Source: an uncultured Collinsella sp. (GTDB lineage Bacteria; Actinomycetota; Coriobacteriia; Coriobacteriales; Coriobacteriaceae). From it: a stretch of 15,804 nt of DNA. Shown here one piece after another: positions 1 to 11,518 of this stretch. The notes under the pieces were generated by a model. The model was not told the DNA's origin. It did no database searches and saw nothing but the letters and a program-made list of their open reading frames with translations. The stretch spans positions 1 through 15,804 of the forward strand of contig CABUAL010000009.1 in NCBI GenBank assembly GCA_902489515.1, read 5' to 3'. How positions within the stretch are numbered: position 1 is the first letter of the stretch; each line of letters opens with the position of its first letter. Both the position numbers and the translations under genes were made by a program.

Positions 1-31
1 CGGCCCCTCCCGCCCCGGCCGGCCAGGTCAA

Positions 32-3346
<3,315 letters not shown>

Positions 3347-3363
3347 GTTTAAAACCTCCTAGA

Positions 3364-3394
3364 GAGGCTGACTCAATGTTTTGAAAAAGTCAGC
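3364..3394 (-). other. Hairpins in the carA-carB spacer
   Basis: The 98-base spacer between carA and carB contains a 7-bp inverted repeat (arms 3367-3373 and 3388-3394, 14-base loop). In minus-strand RNA this would end just upstream of the carB Shine-Dalgarno sequence. A shorter alternative pairing, CCTC (3364-3367) with GAGG inside the Shine-Dalgarno, would compete with it. A second 6-bp hairpin (3410-3415 with 3424-3429) lies closer to the carA stop. None has a convincing uridine tract. They could tune carB translation or simply be spacer structure; nothing visible links them to a known regulator. Confidence 0.3.
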
Positions 3395-3444
3395 GAGGGT
3401 GCAGCTGGTGCATCAGGTTGCCGTGATGCGAGGGCGCGCTGGGC

Positions 3445-4950
3445 TTATGCCCGCGCGTCCGAAGCAGAACGGCAAGATGATGTGCCAGATGCAGCCGCAG
3501 CGTCGACCGGTCCGCCGTTCGGTAGAACGGCGGAACCATCGTCGGCAAAATTCCAGCCAGCCAGGCGGTCCTTCGCGGTGTCGATGTCCAGGTAGTTCTC
3601 CTCGCCGTCCATGAGTCGCGTAAAGGCGGTAAAGAGATAGTGAGCATCGGTGGGGCCAGGCGAGGCCTCGGGGTGGTACTGGACCGAGAAGCACGGGGCG
3701 TCGAGCAGCTGGATGCCCTCGGCGGTGCCGTCGTTGAGGTTCACGTGCGTCAGGCGAATGCGGCCAAAGCGCTCGTTCATCACGACCGGCGCGATTCCGC
3801 GGCGCACCCAGACGCGCAGATCTCCATCGGCCGCATGCTCGGTCTCGCCGCCGGAAAGCTCGGGGACAAGCTTGCCCAAGCTGGGGAACAGCAGGCCAAA
3901 GCCATGGTTTTGTGCGGTGATCTCCACGCGACGGCTTACCAGGTTCATGACCGGCTGGTTGCCACCGCGGTGACCGAACTTAAGCTTTTCCATCTGGGCG
4001 CCGCAGGCCAGGCTGATCATCTGGTGACCAAGGCAAATACCAAAGACCGGCACCTTGCCGATCAGCTGCTGCACCTGCTCGTAGGTCTCCACCACGGCGT
4101 CGGGGTCGCCGGGGCCATTGGACAAAAAGACGCCGTCGGGATTCATGTCGAGCACCTCGCTCGCGGGCGTATTCCACGGCACGACGGTAAGGTCGCAGCC
4201 GGCGCGGACCAGCCCTTCCAGAATGCCGCGCTTCACACCGCAGTCGTAGGCGACCACTTTGTGACGGGCAGGAGCGGCAGCCGAAAGCGCAAAGTCATGC
4301 GTGGCAGGCAGGTCGGCGGCCACAAACTCATGAGGCGCGGGGCAACTTACGGTCTTGACCAGGTTCTCGCCTACCAGCGTAGGCGCTGCGGCCAGACGCT
4401 CGGCAAGCTCGTCGACGTCGAAGATCTCGGTCGAGATAATGCCCATCTTGGAACCATTGTCGCGCAGATGGCGCACCAGAGCGCGGGTGTCGACACCCTC
4501 GATAGCAACGATGCCGTGTGCGCGCAGGTACTCCGGCACGCTGACGGCCGAGCGCCAGTTAGAAGGCGTGGCGCACATGTCGCGAACGATCATGCCGCGC
4601 ATGGCCGGAGCGCTCGCAGAGCGCACGGCGTCGCCGGGGAAGGCCGACTGGACGTCGGTCTCGTCGATACCGTAGTTGCCGATCTGCGGATAGGTCATGG
4701 TTACGATTTGGCCGGCATAACTCGGGTCGGTCATGACCTCAAAGTAGCCCTCGAGCGAGGTGTTGAAGCAGACTTCGCCGGTCGCGGTGCCCTCGGCGCC
4801 GCATGCACGTCCATAAAAAATGGTCCCATCCTCAAGATACAGGATGCAGGGACCACAGGTGCCCTTGCTGGTTTTGGCCAGCATACGCTGGCAAAGCTCG
4901 CTGGGCGCGAAGGTGCGGGCGGCAGCGCCCGCGGTATGGTTGTTCGCCAT
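3445..4950 (-). CDS. carA: Carbamoyl phosphate synthetase, small (glutaminase) subunit
   Basis: This subunit hydrolyses glutamine and channels ammonia to CarB. The N-terminal CarA domain is recognisable (ILYLEDGTIFYGRACGAEG, then GYFEVMTDPSYAGQIVTMTYP). The C-terminal class I glutamine amidotransferase has the nucleophile Cys306 in FGICLGHQ and the His426/Glu428 pair in YHPEASPGP. I chose the ATG at 4950 because AAGGAG lies six bases upstream; an in-frame GTG at 4971 would place the start inside the leader hairpin. At 501 residues it is much longer than the roughly 380 of the E. coli protein. The extra length comes from an N-terminal extension of about 30 residues, an insertion of roughly 40 residues between QNHGF (347-351) and LTHVNLNDGT (400-409), and a low-complexity tail of about 50. 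It is first in the carAB unit and sits behind a PyrR-type leader element. Confidence 0.96.
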   Translation of the reverse strand: MANNHTAGAAARTFAPSELCQRMLAKTSKGTCGPCILYLEDGTIFYGRACGAEGTATGEVCFNTSLEGYFEVMTDPSYAGQIVTMTYPQIGNYGIDETDVQSAFPGDAVRSASAPAMRGMIVRDMCATPSNWRSAVSVPEYLRAHGIVAIEGVDTRALVRHLRDNGSKMGIISTEIFDVDELAERLAAAPTLVGENLVKTVSCPAPHEFVAADLPATHDFALSAAAPARHKVVAYDCGVKRGILEGLVRAGCDLTVVPWNTPASEVLDMNPDGVFLSNGPGDPDAVVETYEQVQQLIGKVPVFGICLGHQMISLACGAQMEKLKFGHRGGNQPVMNLVSRRVEITAQNHGFGLLFPSLGKLVPELSGGETEHAADGDLRVWVRRGIAPVVMNERFGRIRLTHVNLNDGTAEGIQLLDAPCFSVQYHPEASPGPTDAHYLFTAFTRLMDGEENYLDIDTAKDRLAGWNFADDGSAVLPNGGPVDAAAASGTSSCRSASDARA

Positions 4951-4956
4951 AGTTCT

Positions 4957-4987
4957 CCTTCCCGGTCTCACAGGACCGGCTTAAAGG
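4957..4987 (-). promoter_or_regulatory. PyrR-binding RNA hairpin overlapping the carA ribosome binding site
   Basis: In minus-strand RNA the leader folds as a lower stem CCUU/AAGG (4984-4987 with 4957-4960). Then comes an asymmetric bulge (UAAG on the 5' side, G on the 3' side), an upper stem CCGGUC/GACCGG (4974-4979 with 4962-4967) and the hexaloop CUGUGA. The loop matches the CNGNGA hexaloop of PyrR-binding RNAs, and UCCUGUGAG fits the conserved UCCNGNGAG core. The 3' strand of the lower stem is the first part of the carA Shine-Dalgarno AAGGAG (4955-4960), so folding or PyrR binding would hide it. No terminator or antiterminator pair is present, so translational repression by PyrR plus UMP is the natural inference. 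A pyrR gene is not in the window. Confidence 0.85.
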
Positions 4988-5029
4988 TGTGTAGTTAGGC
5001 CTCGCGGTATTGTAACCGTAAGCATGCCT

Positions 5030-5100
5030 CATGGCGTTAATTTCATCGAAATGTTTACGAAATGATAATTATGACTTTCTATGCATAATGATTTTTCTAG
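5030..5100 (-). promoter_or_regulatory. AT-rich carA upstream region, probable promoter/operator
   Basis: This stretch is far richer in A and T than its surroundings and lies between the upstream terminator and the carA leader, where the carAB promoter must be. It has a direct repeat CGAAATG at 5047-5053 and 5058-5064 (11 bp apart, about one helical turn). It also has an interrupted palindrome ATTTC-ATC-GAAAT at 5040-5052, and the palindromes ATAATTAT (5065-5072) and TATGCATA (5080-5087). Several -10-like hexamers exist (for example CATAAT in minus-strand sense at 5068-5073), but none has a good -35 partner, so I do not place a single promoter. The repeats suggest a regulator-binding site. 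Confidence 0.4.
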
Positions 5101-5110
5101 GACGGGGATT

Positions 5111-5150
5111 AAAAATCATCCCGCGAGGCTTGTGGCTCACGCGGGATGAT
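5111..5150 (-). terminator. Intrinsic terminator after the ABC transporter/membrane protein unit
   Basis: A perfect 11-bp inverted repeat (arms 5115-5125 and 5140-5150, 14-base loop) starts seven bases after the stop codon of the membrane-protein gene. In minus-strand sense it is followed by a run of T at 5111-5115. It separates this unit from the carA promoter region. Confidence 0.85.
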
Positions 5151-5156
5151 GACGTC

Positions 5157-6122
5157 TTACTTTTTCTTATCCTGCTCCAGCAGTTTGGACGGTGTGCGAT
5201 CGGGCTTGCCGCCGCGGAAAATCTCGCGGCCATGCAGACGATGCTCCAGATCGCGCTCGGCCTTTTCCTCGTCAATCTTGGTCTGGCTCACCACCGGGTC
5301 CTCAATCAACGACGACACCGAGTTCACCTGCTTCTGAATGCGCTCGGCGATGGTGTCATCCATACTCACGATGCGCATCTTCCAGTCGATACTCGTGGCG
5401 TTGGATGAGCTCTTGGTCCACACGAACGTCAAAATGGCGCTCTGGTGGCCGCGCGCGGGGAACATGCCAAAGAAGGAATCGTGCTGAATGTTGCTATCCT
5501 CGTCGATACAGGCGTGAACGTTATACACCACGCGGTCGATCTTATCGTTGAGCAACGCGTTGGTCGCAAGCGCCGCGGCCTGAATCTGCCCGTTGGACAG
5601 CAGCTCGAGCTCGTTGGCAGACGATGTGTCCAACACCGTCACCTCGACCGTGCCCGTGCGTTCATCGGCTTCATCGACGGTAAAGTCGAGCGGGAACTGC
5701 GTAAAGCCGTTGCCCCATTCAAGTCCACCCTTGAGCGCGGTCGAAACGGTATCGACCGAAACGCTCTCGGACAGGTTGGCGGTGTTCAGACGACGCATCA
5801 CGCCGTAGCCAATCTGCATGCCCACGATCAGCACCAAAATACCGATGACCACGGCCATCGCGGTCTTCGTAATGGTATGGCTCACCTGCGAGCCCGAAGG
5901 ATCGTCCTCGGACAGCGGGTCGATATGTTTTGCCTGGCTCGCGCGGTCCTCGCTGCGCAGCTGCGCTAGCGCCGCTTTGTCACCGCGCTTGGCCGCAGCC
6001 TCCTTCTCACGCATGCGCTCGGTACGCTTTTTGGCGAGCGTGGGATCCAAGACGCCGGATGCATCGATTTCGGAGAATAACTCCGTCACTTCTTCCGGAG
6101 TCAAAGGGTTCTTGTCAGCCAT
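5157..6122 (-). CDS. Single-pass membrane protein of unknown function
   Basis: I do not recognise a family for these 321 residues. The N-terminal 85 residues are charged and probably helical (KKRTERMREKEAAAKRGDKAA near 31-51). One hydrophobic segment (about 88-109, AMAVVIGILVLIVGMQIGYG) is a clear membrane helix, flanked by RR at 110-111. The rest, about 210 residues, looks like a soluble domain with beta-rich stretches (TGTVEVTVLDTSSANELELLSNGQ near 157-179) and ends in a charged tail finishing DKKK. There is no signal peptide cleavage site, lipobox or catalytic motif. The ATG start has AGGAAG just upstream. It begins 19 bases after the ABC exporter stop and shares that gene's terminator, so the two are probably one transcript. 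A role beside the exporter is inference from position only. Codon use looks native. Confidence 0.85.
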   Translation of the reverse strand: MADKNPLTPEEVTELFSEIDASGVLDPTLAKKRTERMREKEAAAKRGDKAALAQLRSEDRASQAKHIDPLSEDDPSGSQVSHTITKTAMAVVIGILVLIVGMQIGYGVMRRLNTANLSESVSVDTVSTALKGGLEWGNGFTQFPLDFTVDEADERTGTVEVTVLDTSSANELELLSNGQIQAAALATNALLNDKIDRVVYNVHACIDEDSNIQHDSFFGMFPARGHQSAILTFVWTKSSSNATSIDWKMRIVSMDDTIAERIQKQVNSVSSLIEDPVVSQTKIDEEKAERDLEHRLHGREIFRGGKPDRTPSKLLEQDKKK

Positions 6123-6141
6123 AAACTTCCTGTCATATCAA

Positions 6142-7914
6142 TCAGTCGAGCTCGTGCGCACGCGCACCTTCGAACTGCATTCGATAGTAACGGGCATAGG
6201 TGCCGCCACGGGCGAGAAGCTCCTCGTGCGTGCCACGCTCCACAACGCGACCATGCTCAACGGTCGCAATCTCATCGGCATGCTTAATGGTCGAAAGACG
6301 GTGGGCGATAATAATCGTGGTGCGGCCGCGTGCCAGCTCTTCGAGTGACTCCTGCACCGCCTCCTCGCTCTCGTTATCCAAAGCACTCGTCGCCTCGTCC
6401 AAAATCAGGATCTTGGGGTTCTTGAGAAACACGCGCGCGATGGCAACGCGCTGCTTCTGTCCGCCCGAAAGACGGCTGCCGCGCTCGCCCACCACGGTGT
6501 CGTAGCCCTGCGGAAGCGACTCGATAAAGGCATCGATGTTGGCGCGACGGGCGGCCTCGGCGATCTCTTCTGCCGTGGCGCCCGGCTTGCCGTAGGCGAT
6601 GTTCTCGCCAATCGTACCGTCAAATAGATAGACATCCTGCTGCACCAGGCCGATGGCGCGGCGCAGGCTCTGCTGCGTCACATCGCGCACGTCCTGGCCG
6701 TCGATGCTAATGGATCCGGCAGCCACGTCATAAAAGCGCGGCAGCAGCGAACAGGTCGTGGACTTGCCACCGCCCGAAGGGCCAACCAAAGCGATGGTCT
6801 GCCCGGGCTTGATGGACAGATTCATATGGTCGATAACGGGACGCTCGTCGGCATAGCCCTCGCCCAGCTCGACATCCTCGTAGTTAAAGCACACGTCGTG
6901 ATACTCCACGGCGCCGGCAGTCACCTGCAGATCCGTAGCGCCCGGCTTGTCCTGGATATCCGGCGCGGTCGAGAGCACCTCGTCCATACGTTTAAAGCCG
7001 GCGATAGCCTTCTGATACGTTTCGGCCGAATTGACGAGCGTCTCGAGCGGCGTGCAGAACAGCGAAATATAGAGTGCGAAGGTCGCCATATCGACCGCCT
7101 GTAGCTGTCCCTGGGCGACCAGCCATCCGCCCAGCAGCACTACGATCACATAGAGCACACCCGAGAGCAGGCCATACGTCGCGGTATAGACGCCCATGGC
7201 GTGATACATGTTCTCCTTGGACGAAAGATAGCGATTGTTGGAGGCGCGGAACTTGAAGCGTTCGGTCTCCTCATTGGCAAAACTCTTGACCACGCGTATG
7301 CCCGCCAGCGAATCCTGCAGCTGTGCATTGATGCCGCTGATCTTTTTGCGGTTGTCGCTAAAGACCTCGCGCATGCGCATGTTCTGCCAAAACATGATGA
7401 CCGCAAACGCCGCCGTCACCACGGCCATGGCAAGCGCCAGCACCGGGGCGATGGTAAAGAGGATCACAAACGAGCCGATGATCTCGATGCCGCAGATGAT
7501 GATCCACTCGGGCACGTGGTGCGCCGCCTCGCAGATATCGAACAGGTCGTTGACCACGCGGCTCATCATGTCGCCCGAGCTGTTGCGGTCGAAGTACGCA
7601 AAGCTAAAGCGCTCATACTGGTCGAACAGGTCCTCGCGCATCTTGGACTCCATACGCGCGCCCATCACGTGACCCCAATAGCTCACAAAATAGCGGCAGG
7701 CGCAGCGGACGGCATACATCAGCACCAAGCCCACCGCGATCATGCCGAGCGCCTGCATAATGGCAGCCTGACCCTGAGTAAACAGCCCACCGGTCAAATT
7801 GCGCAGGATAATGGGGAACGCCAGGTCAATGGCGGCAAGCACCAGAGCACAAACAGTATCAGCAACAAAAAGCCCCATCTGGGGCTCGTAATACGAAAGA
7901 AACCTCTTCAGCAT
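6142..7914 (-). CDS. ABC exporter, fused membrane and ATPase domains
   Basis: A 590-residue half-transporter of the MsbA/LmrA/BmrA-like type, which pairs as a dimer to export a substrate. Residues 1-300 form the six-helix type 1 exporter domain, with typical landmarks YFDRNSSGDMMSRVVND (107-123) and DSLAGIRVVKSFANEE (201-216). The ATPase domain follows, with Walker A GPSGGGKST (378-386), a Q-loop glutamine near 425 in VQQDVYLF, signature LSGGQ (482-486), Walker B ILILDE (502-507) with the catalytic glutamate, and switch histidine 538 in AHRLST. All key residues are present, so a homodimer is possible; no partner half-transporter is adjacent. The start has GAGG about six bases upstream. The substrate cannot be told from sequence: such proteins export lipids, drugs or peptides. 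It is followed closely by an unknown membrane protein. Confidence 0.95.
   Translation of the reverse strand: MLKRFLSYYEPQMGLFVADTVCALVLAAIDLAFPIILRNLTGGLFTQGQAAIMQALGMIAVGLVLMYAVRCACRYFVSYWGHVMGARMESKMREDLFDQYERFSFAYFDRNSSGDMMSRVVNDLFDICEAAHHVPEWIIICGIEIIGSFVILFTIAPVLALAMAVVTAAFAVIMFWQNMRMREVFSDNRKKISGINAQLQDSLAGIRVVKSFANEETERFKFRASNNRYLSSKENMYHAMGVYTATYGLLSGVLYVIVVLLGGWLVAQGQLQAVDMATFALYISLFCTPLETLVNSAETYQKAIAGFKRMDEVLSTAPDIQDKPGATDLQVTAGAVEYHDVCFNYEDVELGEGYADERPVIDHMNLSIKPGQTIALVGPSGGGKSTTCSLLPRFYDVAAGSISIDGQDVRDVTQQSLRRAIGLVQQDVYLFDGTIGENIAYGKPGATAEEIAEAARRANIDAFIESLPQGYDTVVGERGSRLSGGQKQRVAIARVFLKNPKILILDEATSALDNESEEAVQESLEELARGRTTIIIAHRLSTIKHADEIATVEHGRVVERGTHEELLARGGTYARYYRMQFEGARAHELD
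7866..7887 (-). terminator. Terminator-like hairpin inside the start of the ABC exporter gene
   Basis: Codons 10-16 of the exporter (E-P-Q-M-G-L-F) form a compact hairpin in the mRNA: AGCCCC (7881-7886), loop AGAU, GGGGCU (7871-7876). A G-U pair can extend it. Four more uridines follow at once (7867-7870). Shape and position match a short intrinsic terminator or an attenuator. It could also be a chance result of the codons used. Confidence 0.3.
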
Positions 7915-7945
7915 GTGATCCTCAAAGAAATATCAGCAACGTAAG

Positions 7946-7984
7946 GCCCTGGGACAAAGCAATCAGTAGTACTTGTCCCAGGGC
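7946..7984 (-). other. 12-bp inverted repeat between the Nudix gene and the ABC exporter
   Basis: A perfect inverted repeat (arms 7946-7957 and 7973-7984, 15-base loop) fills the 82-base gap after the Nudix stop. In minus-strand sense only weak T content follows (CTTACG), so it is a poor intrinsic terminator, although its position suits one. A possible -35 TTGTCC (7952-7957) lies in the promoter-proximal arm and pairs at 17 bp with GATATT (7929-7934). That would leave a leader of only about eight bases before the exporter start, so I do not trust this promoter. Alternatives are a terminator of unusual type, an operator, or an RNA-stabilising hairpin. Confidence 0.5.
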
Positions 7985-7996
7985 TATCCCCACTCG

Positions 7997-8692
7997 TTAA
8001 AGCTCCGTGCCCCCAAGGCGGTGTGCGATGCTGTCGCAGGCCAAGGCGCCCACGACGGTCTTGGCGTCTTCGATCTTGCCGTCGAGTACGGCGTCGATCA
8101 GCTCATGCAGCGGCACCAGGTCCACGTTGACAAACTCGTCATCATCGGGGTTGGGCGCATCAAACTCGAGCTTGGTAGCCAAGTAGATGTGGATGATCTC
8201 ATCGCAAAAACCACAGGACGTGACAATCGACGTCAAAAAGCGAATGCGACCAGCCCTAAAGCCCGTCTCCTCATGCAGCTCGCGCTTGGCGCAATCGAGC
8301 GGGTCCTCACCTGGATCGAGCTTGCCGGCGGGAATCTCGACCGTCACGCGGTCGATGGCGGTGCGGTACTGACGCACCAGTACGATCTTGCCGCTCTCGG
8401 TCAGTGCCACAACAGCCGCCGCACCCGGATGGCGAACGATATCGCGGGCGCTGCGGCGACCGTTGGGCAGCTCAACCTCAAGACGGTGGACGTCGAGGAT
8501 CTTGCCCTTCCAGGCGCACTCCTCCGAAAGAATCTTCTCGTGCAGCTCGGCATCGTGCGGGTCGTCGTCGCCCAGCACCAGCGCCGGCTCGTCAGCGACC
8601 TCGCCACCAGGCTCGCCCTCGGCGTGCCCATACATGCGGCTGTCCTCTTCGACGATCTGCGCGTCCACGAGCTCTTCGTTCTTCTCGTCCAT
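7997..8692 (-). CDS. Nudix hydrolase, ADP-ribose pyrophosphatase-like
   Basis: A Nudix hydrolase expected to cleave a nucleoside diphosphate linked to another group, probably ADP-ribose. The Nudix box is complete: Gly123, five residues, Glu129, seven residues, then REL-H-EETGF ending at 145. The arrangement before it (IVLVRQYRTAIDRVTVEIPAGKLDPGE) resembles the ADP-ribose pyrophosphatase subgroup. The first 60 or so residues are an acidic, probably disordered extension (EGEPGGEVADEPALVLGDDD). I prefer the ATG at 8692 over the one at 8701: GAGAGGA ends nine bases before the former but practically touches the latter. It starts 21 bases after the purD stop, so cotranscription with purD is likely; a housekeeping role in clearing nucleotide by-products is inference. 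Confidence 0.92.
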   Translation of the reverse strand: MDEKNEELVDAQIVEEDSRMYGHAEGEPGGEVADEPALVLGDDDPHDAELHEKILSEECAWKGKILDVHRLEVELPNGRRSARDIVRHPGAAAVVALTESGKIVLVRQYRTAIDRVTVEIPAGKLDPGEDPLDCAKRELHEETGFRAGRIRFLTSIVTSCGFCDEIIHIYLATKLEFDAPNPDDDEFVNVDLVPLHELIDAVLDGKIEDAKTVVGALACDSIAHRLGGTEL

Positions 8693-8713
8693 CCGTCTCA
8701 TTCCTCTCGGATT

Positions 8714-10018
8714 TTAGGCATCCCAGGCGTCGCGGCCGCGCAGCGCGCGCAGGCCGATATCGTGACGCAGGGTCTTGCCCTCAAAATCAATCTTCTCGCA
8801 GGCCTCGTAGGCAAGGTTGCGAGCGTTCTCGAACGTGTCGCCCAGAGCGGTCACGGCAAGCACGCGGCCACCATTGGTCACGAGCTGGCCGTCCACCACG
8901 GCAGTGCCCGCGTGGTACACGGTCACGTTCTCCATGGCCTCGGCATCGGCGATACCGGTAATGACCTTGCCTTTCTCGTAGCTGCCGGGATAACCCGCAC
9001 TCGTCAGGACAACGGCCACGGCCCACTCGTCACGCCAGTCGAGTTCAATCTGGTCGAGCTCGCAGTTGGCACAAGCCAACATGACCTCGACCAGGTCGTT
9101 CTTAAGGCGCGGCAGAACGACCTGCGTCTCGGGGTCGCCAAAGCGGGCATTGAACTCCAGCACCTTGGGGCCGGCAGGCGTGAGCATAAAGCCGCCGTAC
9201 AGGCAGCCGCGGTAGTCGATACCCTCGGCAGCGAGCTCGGCCACGGTCTGCTCCATGACCTTCACCATGGTGGCGTGCTCCTCATCGGTCACGATGGGCA
9301 CCGGGCTGTAGACGCCCATGCCACCGGTGTTGGGGCCCTTGTCGCCCTCGAGCGCACGCTTGTGGTCCTGCGAGGTGGCCATGGGGCGCACGGTCTTGCC
9401 GTCGGTAAAGGCCAGCAGCGAGCACTCGGGACCAACGAGCATCTCCTCGATGACCACGGTATTGCCGGCATCGCCAAAGGTGCCGCCAAAGCACTCGCGC
9501 ACGGCCTCCTCGGCCTGCTCAAGTTCGGTCGCCACGATAACGCCCTTGCCCGCGGCAAGGCCGTCGGCCTTCACGACCAGCGGGGCGCCCTGCTCGCGCA
9601 CGTAGGCGAGAGCCGAAGCCTCGTCGGTAAACGAACCATAGGCTGCCGTCGGAATGCCCGCACGCTCCATGAGCTGCTTGGAGAACAGCTTGGAGCCCTC
9701 CATCTGGGCGCCCTCGGCATCCGGGCCAAAGCAGGGAATACCCGCCGCGCGCACGGCGTCGGCCACGCCCGCCACGAGCGGAGCCTCGGGGCCAATTACC
9801 ACGAGTCCGCATCCGTGGCTCTGCGCAAACGCCGCCACGGCCGCAGGATCGCAGTCGTCGAGAACAACGTTCTCGCCGCAGCTCGCGGTGCCGCCGTTAC
9901 CCGGCGCGATGTAGAGCTTGCCGGCGCGCGGTGATGCTGCGAGCTTAGCTGCCAAAGCATGCTCACGGCCGCCGCTGCCCAACAACAGGATGTCGATGGT
10001 TTGAGTGTCCGCCTTCAA
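8714..10018 (-). CDS. purD: Phosphoribosylamine-glycine ligase (GAR synthetase)
   Basis: Catalyses the second step of purine synthesis: phosphoribosylamine plus glycine plus ATP gives glycinamide ribonucleotide. The ATP-grasp fold is shown by [17 protein letters not shown] near the N-terminus, [24 protein letters not shown] and [19 protein letters not shown] place the start at the TTG at 10018. GAGGAGG lies five bases upstream, and the resulting 434 residues match the usual 420-430. The open frame runs on upstream to about 10186, but that part would overlap purA and contains no family sequence. No convincing promoter is visible between purA and purD, so it may depend on reading through the structured spacer. 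The Nudix gene follows at 21 bases. Confidence 0.96.
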   Translation of the reverse strand: MKADTQTIDILLLGSGGREHALAAKLAASPRAGKLYIAPGNGGTASCGENVVLDDCDPAAVAAFAQSHGCGLVVIGPEAPLVAGVADAVRAAGIPCFGPDAEGAQMEGSKLFSKQLMERAGIPTAAYGSFTDEASALAYVREQGAPLVVKADGLAAGKGVIVATELEQAEEAVRECFGGTFGDAGNTVVIEEMLVGPECSLLAFTDGKTVRPMATSQDHKRALEGDKGPNTGGMGVYSPVPIVTDEEHATMVKVMEQTVAELAAEGIDYRGCLYGGFMLTPAGPKVLEFNARFGDPETQVVLPRLKNDLVEVMLACANCELDQIELDWRDEWAVAVVLTSAGYPGSYEKGKVITGIADAEAMENVTVYHAGTAVVDGQLVTNGGRVLAVTALGDTFENARNLAYEACEKIDFEGKTLRHDIGLRALRGRDAWDA

Positions 10019-10058
10019 GGGTGCCTCCTCTATGGATGAACGGCCCGCTCCGCGCGAG

Positions 10059-10114
10059 CCCTTTGCAAGCAAATATACCCCTCGGCCGCCCGTCCGGGCT
10101 GCAAAGGGGTATAT
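10059..10114 (-). terminator. Structured purA-purD spacer: terminator or attenuator
   Basis: A 10-bp inverted repeat (arms 10073-10082 and 10105-10114) encloses a GC-rich loop that itself can form a 5-bp hairpin (10087-10091 with 10094-10098). In minus-strand sense ATATTTGCTTGC follows, a modest T-rich tail, so it could end purA transcription. An overlapping alternative pairs 10100-10108 with 10059-10067 (9 bp) and shares the CCCCT segment, so both helices cannot form at once. No other function is visible in this 118-base gap. Confidence 0.5.
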
Positions 10115-10136
10115 CGCAATAACCAAATAGTCCCGA

Positions 10137-11432
<1,296 letters not shown>

Positions 11433-11489
11433 TTACATTCATGGACTGTCTACGCGCCACGCCGGCACGCAGAAGCACAAAACATTCCC

Positions 11490-11518
11490 AGTATACCCGT
11501 GCAACGGGCGCCTGTCCT
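11490..11518 (-). promoter_or_regulatory. Probable sigma70-type purA promoter
   Basis: In minus-strand sense, -35 AGGACA (11513-11518) and -10 TATACT (11490-11495) are exactly 17 bp apart. They match the consensus at four and five positions of six. The -35 box overlaps the dnaB stop codon (11517-11519). Predicted transcription start is near 11483, giving a leader of about 60 bases. A short 5-bp hairpin lies in the spacer. Confidence 0.55.

Noticed and set aside
4951..4971. Upstream GTG start for carA at 4971
   Set aside because: It lies within the PyrR hairpin and has no Shine-Dalgarno of its own, whereas the ATG at 4950 has AAGGAG at good spacing.
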